From assembly GCF_003025555.1 (NCBI RefSeq), contig NZ_PYMH01000003.1:248001-312000 (forward strand): a stretch of DNA of 64,000 nt, written 5' to 3'. The translations under genes and the position numbers were made by a program. The notes beneath the pieces are model-generated. The model did not search any database and had not been told where the DNA came from. It saw only the letters and a list, made by a program, of their open reading frames with translations. This document shows, in pieces, positions 8,987 through 17,042 of this stretch; positions within the stretch are counted from its first letter, which is position 1; each line of letters opens with the position of its first letter. The DNA comes from Photobacterium lutimaris (GTDB lineage: Bacteria > Pseudomonadota > Gammaproteobacteria > Enterobacterales > Vibrionaceae).

Positions 8987-9177
8987 TTTAAATACTCTTT
9001 AAATTAAATTCACTGAGTAATGCGACCTTACTCAATGTCGTAAAAACGAGCGCGAAGAATAGCAGCGATACTGTGATGCATCAAGGAAAAAAGCGTTCCT
9101 TTTATTCAATGACTTAAAAATTAAGCGATTAGCACGAAAAGACAATTGCTTGGCGATAAGCCACGCACTGATTATAC
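8987..9177 (-). promoter_or_regulatory. rplY promoter and structured leader (candidate L25 leader)
   Basis: On the minus strand a TATAAT hexamer lies at 9176-9171 with a poor T-rich -35. Transcription from it would give a leader of about 180 nt. The leader carries a perfect 7-bp hairpin, TGAGTAA (9014-9020) with TTACTCA (9028-9034), about 30 nt before the start codon. In E. coli and relatives L25 is known to repress translation of its own mRNA through a conserved 5' leader, so this is probably the equivalent element. I have not verified a match to that published consensus. Confidence 0.5.
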
Positions 9178-9266
9178 CTAATAGCCTGAAGCAAAAAAGT
9201 TTCTCGTGATTAGATGATATTTGAGAGCGAAAGCAATCAAAGAAAAGAAAAACCAAAAATACGCAT

Positions 9267-9285
9267 GATAATGATAGTAATTATC
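9267..9285 (+). promoter_or_regulatory. Fur box upstream of hutA
   Basis: GATAATGATAGTAATTATC matches 17 of 19 positions of the classical Fur box (GATAATGATAATCATTATC). It lies 64 nt before the hutA start codon, where it would block the hutA promoter when iron is plentiful. Confidence 0.88.
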
Positions 9286-9348
9286 GTTTGTGTTTGTAAT
9301 AATTATTGCCAGTTTCATTACCAACTAAAATATCATTAAGCAGGGAAT

Positions 9349-11496
9349 ATGAGTTACAAGCTTACTTTTTTGGCAAGTTCAGTGGTTCTTGCGCTTTCAC
9401 CGGCTCTATACGCACAAGAAGAGTATTCAGTTTTTGATGAAGTGGTTGTTTCGGGCACCCGCTCAGAGCAAAGTATCAAAAACATTCCATCGTCAGTCTC
9501 TAAGGTGTCTTCGGAAGATATCGAGCAGAACTTAGCGACGGATGTTAAGCAGGCGTTGAAATATGAGCCGGGCGTACAGGTAAATGGGCAAGGCCGTTTT
9601 GGCATGGAAGATATTACCGTTCGTGGTATGAGTGGTAGCCGAGTGAAAGTGCTGGTGGATGGGGTAGAGCAACCTGCATCTTACAATCCGGGTGCTGATG
9701 TGATGCGTAAAAACGCCAACACGTTTGAAGTTGATACGCTAACAGCTATTGAGGTCAATAAAGGGCCGACATCAACATTATATGGTAGTGATGCGCTTGG
9801 TGGTACCGTACTGATGCGCACCAAGACCCCAGAGGATTTACTTGACGCTGGGGATGATACCCATGTTGGTCTAAAAACGGGTTATGCCAGCGCGAGTGAT
9901 GAATATAAAGCAACCGTAGAAGTGGCCAACCGTACTGGCGATCTTGAAACCATGGTGATTTACACTTATCGCGATGGTAATGAAACTGAAACACACGGTG
10001 ACGGGGCTAGCATTACCGGTCCTGAACGTGGTGCCGCAGATCCACTGAGCTACGAGTCGCATAATGTGCTGGGTAAGATTTTTTACCAAATTAACGCGGA
10101 CCACCGTGTTGGCTTAACCGGTGAATTTTATACTCGCGATCAGATGGTGACCACATTGAGCCGTGAAGGTTACGACGGTGGCGGTGGCTTCATGCCTGGC
10201 TTTGTCTATACCAACGTCAAAGGTGATGATAAGGATGATCGTTTACGACTGGGTTTTGAGCACGAGTGGCTGGCTGGGAACGTCGCTTTTGACTCATTAG
10301 AGTGGAAGCTTAACTGGTCTAAGAGTGAAACTGAACATAATAACTTCGATCATACTGATACCTATGGAAACCGTAACCGCGCCCGCTCAGGGACCGATGA
10401 AAGTTTACAGCTTAATGTTCAAATGCAAAAAGAGCTGCAATTGGCAACAAGTCGCCATGAGTTGACCTACGGTATTGATGCATCAGACGCGTCGTTTGAG
10501 CTGGACTATACAGATTACTTTCTGGATACAGGCACCAGCATGCCAGGTTCGTCAGAAGTCCCTAAATCTGACGAGGAGAAGTGGGCTGTATTCGTGCAGG
10601 ACCAGATGTTCTTGATGGATGAGAAGCTGGTTGTGACAGCGGGCCTCCGCTACGACGATTACAGGGCGAAACCGGATTCATCTTCCGGCTTAGAAGAACA
10701 TAGCAGTGATGCCATAACGACACGATTAGGCGCTGTTTATCACTGGAATCAAAATGTTAGTACGTATGCCCAGTACAGTGAAGGGTTCCGCTCGCCAACC
10801 ATTTATGAGCTTTATTACGACAAAGACAATGCTGCTCATGGTTACAAGATTGTCTCTAACCCGAACCTGAAACCGGAAGAAAGCCAGTCTTATGAAATTG
10901 GCCTGCGAGCAAACAATCGCCTTGGCGCATTGGAGTTAGCAGCATTCTACAACGACTACGATAACTTCATTAAGTCAAAGACCGAGGAAGTGAACGGTAT
11001 TGATGTAACGACCAATGAGAATATCGATAAAGCGCGTATTTATGGTGCTGAGTTAAAAGGTAGCCTCTGGTTAGATGAAGCTTTCGGTGCGCCAATGGGA
11101 ACCTATGCTCGCTTGTCGATGGCTTACTTGGATGGTGAAGATAAAGAAACGGGTGACACACTTGATACAATCGCACCGTTCACGACTGTTGTCGGTGTTG
11201 GTTACGATGCACCGTCAGAAAACTGGGGGAGTGCATTGACTGTTACTGCGGTATCAGCAAAAGATGAGTGGGAAGAGACTGACAACCTAGAGGCACCGAG
11301 TTACACCGTTGTTGACCTAACGGGTTACTACCGTCCTACGCAGGATCTAACCCTACGTGCTGGCCTATTTAATGCCTTTGATGAGAAGTACTGGCAATAT
11401 CAAGACCTAGAAGGCACAACGGCTTCGACAGACGGTGTTGACCGCCGAACACAACCTGGCCGTAACTGGGGGATCAACCTCGATTACAGCTTCTAA
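9349..11496 (+). CDS. hutA: TonB-dependent haem/haemoglobin receptor (HutA-like)
   Basis: A 715-residue outer-membrane receptor. A signal peptide ends at A22, then comes a TonB box (DEVVV, 30-34), a plug domain (about 40-160, with LVDGVEQPAS and GPTSTLYGSDALGG) and a 22-strand barrel ending in the aromatic residue F715. The haem-receptor signatures are present: FRSP (480-483), His497 and NPNL (504-507), equivalent to the FRAP/NPNL box and conserved histidine of Yersinia HemR. It imports haem using TonB-ExbBD energy. The Fur box at 9267 indicates iron repression. It stands alone, with terminators or leaders on both sides; the tonB1-exbB1-exbD1-hutBCD genes, which vibrios carry elsewhere, are not in the window. 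Confidence 0.93.
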   Translation: MSYKLTFLASSVVLALSPALYAQEEYSVFDEVVVSGTRSEQSIKNIPSSVSKVSSEDIEQNLATDVKQALKYEPGVQVNGQGRFGMEDITVRGMSGSRVKVLVDGVEQPASYNPGADVMRKNANTFEVDTLTAIEVNKGPTSTLYGSDALGGTVLMRTKTPEDLLDAGDDTHVGLKTGYASASDEYKATVEVANRTGDLETMVIYTYRDGNETETHGDGASITGPERGAADPLSYESHNVLGKIFYQINADHRVGLTGEFYTRDQMVTTLSREGYDGGGGFMPGFVYTNVKGDDKDDRLRLGFEHEWLAGNVAFDSLEWKLNWSKSETEHNNFDHTDTYGNRNRARSGTDESLQLNVQMQKELQLATSRHELTYGIDASDASFELDYTDYFLDTGTSMPGSSEVPKSDEEKWAVFVQDQMFLMDEKLVVTAGLRYDDYRAKPDSSSGLEEHSSDAITTRLGAVYHWNQNVSTYAQYSEGFRSPTIYELYYDKDNAAHGYKIVSNPNLKPEESQSYEIGLRANNRLGALELAAFYNDYDNFIKSKTEEVNGIDVTTNENIDKARIYGAELKGSLWLDEAFGAPMGTYARLSMAYLDGEDKETGDTLDTIAPFTTVVGVGYDAPSENWGSALTVTAVSAKDEWEETDNLEAPSYTVVDLTGYYRPTQDLTLRAGLFNAFDEKYWQYQDLEGTTASTDGVDRRTQPGRNWGINLDYSF

Positions 11497-11514
11497 TTCA
11501 ACATCTATTTAGAC

Positions 11515-11554
11515 AAAAAACCGCACACAGTTATTGCTGTTGTGCGGTTTTTTT
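11515..11554. terminator. Bidirectional intrinsic terminator between hutA and radD
   Basis: CCGCACACAG (11521-11530) pairs with CTGTTGTGCGG (11537-11547, one bulged base), preceded by six A and followed by seven T. Confidence 0.85.
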
Positions 11555-11574
11555 ATGGAAGGGGTGAAAACGGT

Positions 11575-13320
11575 TTACGCTTTTTGATATTGGTCTAGGT
11601 CAAATAGTTTGTCGCGAATCGCCCAGAAGCGCCCGTTCTTACGGGCAATAACGATTTCAGGTGGTCGGAAACGGTGCTCGTTATTGGCGACTTTTGTCGG
11701 TGCCGTATCGGTAAAGGGACGGTGGCGATCGGCAAGGTGCGGATTGACGAATTTCTTGGTGAATATCTCTTTTTGGACCTTGGTTGATAGTGGCCACACT
11801 TCACTGATTTCTGCTCCTTCGTCACTGATGTAAATGACTTTAAGCTGGGGTTTACCGTATTTGTTTTTACCCGCTTCAAGACGGAGGTCGTGGCAGTTCA
11901 TGATCATTGCGTCTTTGAGCTTCAACGCGTCACGCAGTTTCTTATCGGGGTCCACCATCACCGCATCGCAGACATTACAGCGTCTTGCGGCGATGTCATT
12001 GTCTGCGCCACACTCTTCGCAGTACTTAGCGCGGAAACGATAACCGCATTCTTCACGCTCACCAGTATCGTCATCTTCGAAGTAGCCCTGGCAGCGGCGG
12101 CCATAATGCTCAACCAGAAACCCGGCAGGGTCGAGTTTGCCCCAGAAGCTGTTTTTGAAACCACAAGCAGGGCAGGGAACCATAATAACTTCACTGTCGC
12201 TATTCGGTTTGGGATCGCCGACCTCGGGTTGGTAAAGGTCATAACAGTTACCCGCATATTCAAGTACCAAGCAATCTTGTTTGCCTTCGAACAGACGCAG
12301 CCCTCGGCCAACGATTTGTTGGTACAAGCTAATAGATTCTGTCGGGCGTAATATCGCGATAAGATCGACGTGTGGGGCATCGAAGCCGGTCGTTAATACT
12401 GAAACATTGACCAAATATTTGATTTCACGGTTCTTGAACTGCTCGATGATACGATCCCGTTCATCTAACGGGGTATCACCAATGACCAACGCTGCGTTTT
12501 CACCCTCGAGATAACCCATGATCTCTTTGGCGTGGTTGACGGTAGAGGCAAAAATCATCACCCCTCGACGGTTCTTAGCGTAGTCAATCACCTGATCGAT
12601 GATCATTGGGGTTGCGCGACCAGACTGTTCAATCACACTGTCGAGATCCGCTTCTTTATAACGGCCATTATTGCCGGGCTTTAGCTGGGAGAAGTCGTAG
12701 CCCATTACGGCCATATCCATCATTTTGGGTTCGGTTAGGAAGCCCTCATCGAGCAGGTAGCGGATTGGCAATTCAAAAATGCAGTCCCTGAAGAAACGCT
12801 CTCCCTCGGTACGGACCTGACCACGGGTGTGGTATTTATAAATCCACCCCATTCCTAAGCGATAAGGTGTCGCGGTTAGGCCAAGGATCTTAATGCCGGG
12901 GTTGATTTTTTGTACGTGTGAAATCACCCGGCGGTAGGCACTGTTCTCGTCATCGGGCACACGGTGGCATTCATCAATGACCAACAATGAAAATTCATTG
13001 GCAAATTGGTCAAGGCTGTTGGCCATTGATTGCACAGAGGCAAAGACGACTTGGCGATCGGTTTCTTTTCTTCCTAGTCCGGCTGAAAAGATAGAGGCTT
13101 TGAGACCATAGCTTTCATATTTGCTATGGTTTTGTTCGACCAGCTCTTTGACATGGGTAAGCACCAGTACACGTCCTCGGGCAATACGCGCAAGTTCAGC
13201 CACGACCAAGCTTTTACCTGCCCCTGTAGGCAGGGCAAGTACGGCCGGTGAGGTGTTCTTTCTAAAGTAATGGATGGTCGCATTGACACTGTCTTGCTGG
13301 TATGGGCGGAGCGTATACAT
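11575..13320 (-). CDS. radD: RadD (YejH) superfamily 2 helicase-like DNA repair ATPase
   Basis: A 581-residue SF2 protein that aligns along its length with E. coli RadD (586). RecA domain 1 carries Walker A PTGAGKS (31-37), DECH and the TATPYRLG motif; domain 2 carries TTGFDAPHVDLI and the arginine-finger motif QIVGRGLR. The C-terminal third contains cysteine clusters (CPACGF, CQGYF, CEECGADN, CNVCD) that bind zinc in RadD. RadD acts with RecA and SSB in double-strand break repair and recombination. It is monocistronic and convergent with hutA. No clear Shine-Dalgarno sequence precedes the ATG, but homologues start at the same point (TLRPYQQ). Confidence 0.94.
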   Translation of the reverse strand: MYTLRPYQQDSVNATIHYFRKNTSPAVLALPTGAGKSLVVAELARIARGRVLVLTHVKELVEQNHSKYESYGLKASIFSAGLGRKETDRQVVFASVQSMANSLDQFANEFSLLVIDECHRVPDDENSAYRRVISHVQKINPGIKILGLTATPYRLGMGWIYKYHTRGQVRTEGERFFRDCIFELPIRYLLDEGFLTEPKMMDMAVMGYDFSQLKPGNNGRYKEADLDSVIEQSGRATPMIIDQVIDYAKNRRGVMIFASTVNHAKEIMGYLEGENAALVIGDTPLDERDRIIEQFKNREIKYLVNVSVLTTGFDAPHVDLIAILRPTESISLYQQIVGRGLRLFEGKQDCLVLEYAGNCYDLYQPEVGDPKPNSDSEVIMVPCPACGFKNSFWGKLDPAGFLVEHYGRRCQGYFEDDDTGEREECGYRFRAKYCEECGADNDIAARRCNVCDAVMVDPDKKLRDALKLKDAMIMNCHDLRLEAGKNKYGKPQLKVIYISDEGAEISEVWPLSTKVQKEIFTKKFVNPHLADRHRPFTDTAPTKVANNEHRFRPPEIVIARKNGRFWAIRDKLFDLDQYQKA

Positions 13321-13383
13321 AAATGGTGAAAGCCCGGAAATGAAAATACTGTGTAAGTGTACAGGTAGGGCGATAGAATGAAA

Positions 13384-13412
13384 ACACCCGCGGGTAAACT
13401 GCCCGCAGGTGT
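13384..13412 (-). terminator. Intrinsic terminator after the GNAT gene
   Basis: ACACCCGCGGG (13384-13394) pairs with CCCGCAGGTGT (13402-13412) with a single mismatch; on the minus strand it is followed by TTTT. It lies 20 nt beyond the GNAT stop codon. Confidence 0.75.
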
Positions 13413-13432
13413 TGATGTATTCGGGTTATAGA

Positions 13433-13927
13433 TTAAGAGGCGATGTGTAGTGGCATTTCTTCTGCGGTGATGATTTTTGTCATCATACAGAACTGGCGAC
13501 GGGGTACAAATTCATGTTTTTCATAGAACTTACGTGCACCTTTGTTGCCGATATTGACTTCAAGCGAAAGGGCGTTAACCCCAGCAGAAGCAGCATGCGC
13601 TTCGATTTGTGGCAGTAAAATCGTCCCGATCCCTTGCTGTCGCCATTCAGGTTTAAGGTAAAACTGATCGATCAAGCCGACTCGTCCACCATGCTCCAAG
13701 CTGAAGCTATAGCTAATAATAATATGGCCGGCAATGAGCTTTTCGCCATCATTGTCCACTTCAATAAACCAAGCCTGGCCGAGCTCGGGGTTAGTGATCA
13801 GGTGTTGGATAGCCTGTTGAGTTTGTTCTTTCTTTTTCGGTAGTACTTCATATTCAAACAGTTCCTCAACCAGAGTAAGCAGCATGTCCATAGATGAAAT
13901 ACTTGGCGCAACAAGTGAAATATTCAT
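13433..13927 (-). CDS. GNAT family N-acetyltransferase
   Basis: A 164-residue GCN5-related acetyltransferase. Motif A, which holds acetyl-CoA pyrophosphate, is RQQGIGTIL (about residues 94-102, the R/Q-x-x-G-x-G/A pattern), preceded by the beta-4 strand LIDQFYLKPEW and followed by motif B LEVNIGNKGARKFYEKHEFV. The acceptor substrate cannot be predicted. I place the start at 13927 (MNISLV), because GAAGG lies 7 nt upstream on the minus strand; the 11-residue extension to 13960 has no ribosome-binding site. It has its own terminator and no operon partner. Confidence 0.85.
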   Translation of the reverse strand: MNISLVAPSISSMDMLLTLVEELFEYEVLPKKKEQTQQAIQHLITNPELGQAWFIEVDNDGEKLIAGHIIISYSFSLEHGGRVGLIDQFYLKPEWRQQGIGTILLPQIEAHAASAGVNALSLEVNIGNKGARKFYEKHEFVPRRQFCMMTKIITAEEMPLHIAS

Positions 13928-14227
13928 ATCGTAACCTTCACAGTTAGTCGGTATAACCAATGCGTAGATGATACTTGTTATACGTAACCATTGCCTGAAT
14001 ACGTTTATTGATTCTTACAGATACATCGAAAAAAGTTCGAGACTTTGAGGTTAGTTACGTTCTGAGATTTTGCACTGAACTTTTGGGAAAATTGTGTTTC
14101 ACAAAGCAGGGTGCTTTGTGGTTTCGTTGTTCAGATGCTTCTATTTTAGTCCATTACACGCCGAGGATAATGCCTAACCTCTTTAGAATTGCTATGATAC
14201 GCGCTTTTGTACCATCTGGAGCCAATA
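13928..14227. other. Divergent intergenic region with a perfect hairpin before rsuA
   Basis: It carries promoters for the GNAT gene and rsuA. A perfect 8-bp inverted repeat, CACAAAGC (14100-14107) with GCTTTGTG (14113-14120), has a 5-nt loop but no T-run, so it is not a plain terminator. An extended -10-like TGCTATGAT at 14190-14198 lies 30 nt before the rsuA start. Confidence 0.45.
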
Positions 14228-14923
14228 ATGAGGCTTGATAAGTTCCTTAGCACGACACTTGGAATTACCCGTAAAGAAGCTGGTAAGCTATTAAAAAACA
14301 AACAAATTGAAGTGAACGGTGACATTGTAAAAAATGGTTCCCTAAAGGTGACCGATGATTGCGACGTTCAGTTTGATGGCCGCTCTTTGCGTTTTGATGG
14401 TCCACGATATTTCATGCTCAATAAACCATCGGGCTTTGTTTGTTCCCACGTGGATGACCATAACCCGACGGTTTTTGTCTTGCTTGATGTAGTGAGCCCG
14501 GAAAAACTACACGTTGCTGGTCGACTTGATGGCGATACAACAGGCTTGGTGTTATTAACAGATGATGGTCAGTGGTCACACCGTATCACGTCTCCTCGCC
14601 ATGTATGCGAAAAGGTATACTACGTGGAAACGGCTGATCCAATTCCAGAAGAAACTATCAAGCAGTTTGCCGAAGGTGTGCAATTGCGCAGTGAAAAAGA
14701 TCTTACTCGTCCTGCGAAGCTAGAAATCTTAGATGAAAAAGCAGCGTTGATTACAATATCCGAAGGTAAATACCATCAGGTGAAGCGTATGTTCGCTGCT
14801 GTCGGTAATAAGGTTGAAGCCTTGCACCGTGAGCAGATCGGCAGCGTGGAGTTGGATGAAGATCTTGAACCGGGTGAATACCGCGCTTTGACGGCCGAAG
14901 AAGTCGCGTCTTTCTCCAAGTAA
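14228..14923 (+). CDS. rsuA: 16S rRNA pseudouridine(516) synthase RsuA
   Basis: RsuA isomerises U516 of 16S rRNA during 30S assembly. The protein has 231 residues, the same as in E. coli. An N-terminal S4 RNA-binding domain (MRLDKFLSTTLGITRKEAGK) is followed by the catalytic domain with GRLDGDTTGL, where D101 is the catalytic aspartate, and by SEGKYHQVKRMFAAVGN. The start at 14228 is chosen from homology (MRLDKF) and a TGGAG site about 7 nt upstream. bcr follows 194 nt downstream, the same order as in E. coli. Confidence 0.95.
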   Translation: MRLDKFLSTTLGITRKEAGKLLKNKQIEVNGDIVKNGSLKVTDDCDVQFDGRSLRFDGPRYFMLNKPSGFVCSHVDDHNPTVFVLLDVVSPEKLHVAGRLDGDTTGLVLLTDDGQWSHRITSPRHVCEKVYYVETADPIPEETIKQFAEGVQLRSEKDLTRPAKLEILDEKAALITISEGKYHQVKRMFAAVGNKVEALHREQIGSVELDEDLEPGEYRALTAEEVASFSK

Positions 14924-14948
14924 CAGCACATAATAATTGAATAACTTA

Positions 14949-14974
14949 AGAGGGATTATGCTAGTGATCCCTCT
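14949..14974 (+). terminator. Terminator-like hairpin after rsuA
   Basis: AGAGGGAT (14949-14956) pairs perfectly with ATCCCTCT (14967-14974) around a 10-nt loop, 25 nt after the rsuA stop. The T-run is weak, so termination efficiency is uncertain. Confidence 0.45.
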
Positions 14975-15117
14975 ACATTCTATACATCTCTCCATTTCTA
15001 TTTATCCCTGCAATATGACATGGTAGAAACGCACTATTTCCCAGAAGGAAAGAGTGTATTCAGCCAATTCATCGTACAATACAAGTCTTTGACTTTTTCC
15101 AGCACAACTGAGAACAC

Positions 15118-16308
15118 ATGACTGCGACAGACAGCCAAAAACTAAGTATTCAACTTATTATAATTTTAGGTGCAATTGGTGCACTGACGCCGCTGGCTAT
15201 TGATATGTATCTTCCGGCGATGCCAACCATTGCCAAAGATTTGATGGTTAATCCCGGGTTGGTACAAGCGACGCTGACTGCGTATACCGCAGGTTTTGCC
15301 GTCGGTCAGTTGGTACATGGTCCACTGGCAGATAGCTATGGTCGTAAACCCATTCTGATTATAGGAATTATTCTATTCGCCATCGCTGCTGTTTTCTGTG
15401 CTGTTTCCGGAGATATCATTGAATTGACGTGGATTCGGGCGGCGCAAGGCTTTGCCGGTGCGGCTGCGGCAGTAATTATCCAAGCCTTGGTGCGGGATAT
15501 GTTCGAGCGTGAAGACTTTGCCCGAATGATGTCGTTCATTACCTTGGTGATGACGGTTGCGCCTTTGATTGCACCAATGCTAGGTGGTTATCTGGCTGTG
15601 TGGTTTGGTTGGCGATCGATTTTTTGGGTGTTGGCACTCTTTGCCATTATTATCTGTTTGGCAGTAACGACCAAAATCCCAGAGACGCTGCCAAAGGAAA
15701 AACGCTTACCGTTTCATCTTGGTTCAACCCTGCGTAACTATGCAAAAATGCTCACCACCCCCGTGGCTGTCGGCCTCGTGTTTTGTAGTGGTTTCTCGTT
15801 TGCTGGTATGTTTACCTTCTTGACTGTTGGTTCGTTTATCTACATTGATATTTACCATGTCAGTACACAGTACTTCGGCCTGTTATTTGGTCTGAATGTG
15901 GTGTGTTTGATCTTGATGACCAGTATCAATGGTCGTTTGGTGAAAAAGTTAGGATCACATTGGATGCTACGTTTTGGCCTGACTGTGCAGTTAATCGCCG
16001 GTCTTGGCTTGGTTTGTGGCCAGCTGCTTGGCTTGGGCTTGTGGGGGGTAGTGATCCCTGTCATGCTATTTGTCGGAACCATCTCAATTATCGGCAGTAA
16101 CACCATGGCATGTCTGCTTGCTCGCTATCCTCATATGGCGGGTACGGCGTCGTCGCTGGCAGGAACGTTGCGTTTTGGTACCGGTACCGTTGTTGGCGGG
16201 CTGGTCGCTTTAATGCATAACAATACGCCGTGGCCGATGGCGCTGACAATGGCGGCCTGTGCTGTGCTTTCAGCTTTGTTTTATTGGTTCCTTTCACGAG
16301 AGGCATAA
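15118..16308 (+). CDS. bcr: Bcr/CflA family drug:H+ antiporter
   Basis: A 396-residue, 12-TM major facilitator protein of the DHA1 group in the inner membrane. TM1 carries the Bcr/CflA signature LTPLAIDMYLPAMP (residues about 22-35); loop 2-3 has the MFS motif A HGPLADSYGRKPIL. E. coli Bcr exports bicyclomycin, sulphonamides and cysteine. Placement directly after rsuA, as in E. coli, supports bcr itself. The DUF2913-like gene starts 9 nt after the stop, so the two are probably one operon. Confidence 0.9.
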   Translation: MTATDSQKLSIQLIIILGAIGALTPLAIDMYLPAMPTIAKDLMVNPGLVQATLTAYTAGFAVGQLVHGPLADSYGRKPILIIGIILFAIAAVFCAVSGDIIELTWIRAAQGFAGAAAAVIIQALVRDMFEREDFARMMSFITLVMTVAPLIAPMLGGYLAVWFGWRSIFWVLALFAIIICLAVTTKIPETLPKEKRLPFHLGSTLRNYAKMLTTPVAVGLVFCSGFSFAGMFTFLTVGSFIYIDIYHVSTQYFGLLFGLNVVCLILMTSINGRLVKKLGSHWMLRFGLTVQLIAGLGLVCGQLLGLGLWGVVIPVMLFVGTISIIGSNTMACLLARYPHMAGTASSLAGTLRFGTGTVVGGLVALMHNNTPWPMALTMAACAVLSALFYWFLSREA

Positions 16309-16317
16309 AGGTTATCA

Positions 16318-16968
16318 ATGGCTACGTTTTATCAAGAAATATATAAGGTTGTTTCGCAGGGGCTGCAAGAGTTGGTTGATTCTCAGCAAGCTGGAAAGAC
16401 ACCTAAAAACCCGGTGAGTGAGACTCTGTATCTCAATGCTTGGGTGACCAAGGTCATCAAGCAGCAGCGTTATGAGCATGTTGTTGCCAAGACGTTGGTT
16501 GCTTGGCAGAAGCAGGCGCGTAGTATGGGTAAAAATGCGCAACTGAAGAGCCAGTTTGAACAGATCAAAGCTTGCTACGAAGGGATCCCTCATGAAGGAG
16601 AGATCGCGAATACGCTGAGCGATGCGCAACTAAAAGCATTCTATGAGCAATTGGAAGAACAAGACTGGCTAGTTACGACCGAGCATGAAGTCAACCGCAA
16701 GGTAACCCATCATACTGATGGTCAGGCGTCACTGGTTGTTTGCTCGACACAGTATGCGGCTGCTTTTGATGAAGCGGGTGAGATGGTGAAACCGTTATCT
16801 CTGTTTGTTCGAGGTGATGCCCGTGCGTTGATCGATGTTGCTTATGGGCAAGGTTTGTTGCTTTACAAAGTGACGGACTATAAGTCGATTGTGAAGTACC
16901 ACGGTGAGTATAAGCTGTTCCCGCGAAATGCTGGCACGCACCTGCCAGAGCTACCAACGCAAAAATAA
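16318..16968 (+). CDS. DUF2913-type conserved protein
   Basis: A 216-residue soluble protein. The pattern WVTKVIKQQR, then TLVAWQKQARSMGKNAQLK (residues about 60-78), and the C-terminal VTDYKSIVKYHGEY with LPELP resembles, as I recall it, the DUF2913 family restricted to Vibrionaceae and close relatives. Its function is unknown. It is the second gene of an operon with bcr (9-nt gap, AAAGG before the ATG) and ends at a perfect 13-bp hairpin. There is no signal peptide or membrane segment. Being coupled to bcr does not by itself imply a role in drug resistance. Confidence 0.65.
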   Translation: MATFYQEIYKVVSQGLQELVDSQQAGKTPKNPVSETLYLNAWVTKVIKQQRYEHVVAKTLVAWQKQARSMGKNAQLKSQFEQIKACYEGIPHEGEIANTLSDAQLKAFYEQLEEQDWLVTTEHEVNRKVTHHTDGQASLVVCSTQYAAAFDEAGEMVKPLSLFVRGDARALIDVAYGQGLLLYKVTDYKSIVKYHGEYKLFPRNAGTHLPELPTQK

Positions 16969-16984
16969 ACGACTGCTTTTAATG

Positions 16985-17014
16985 AATAACGGGAACCTTG
17001 TGGTTCCCGTTATT
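16985..17014. terminator. Strong hairpin between convergent genes (probable terminator)
   Basis: A perfect 13-bp stem (16985-16997 with 17002-17014) around a TTGT loop, only 17 nt after the DUF2913 stop and 28 nt before the end of the convergent SDR gene. T-runs are short on both sides. Confidence 0.6.
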
Positions 17015-17042
17015 GGTTTCAATAATACGGCGGCAGTCTACA

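Noticed and set aside
11890..12351. 153-residue open frame antisense to radD
   Set aside because: radD is certain on the other strand; the frame has no family similarity or start signal.
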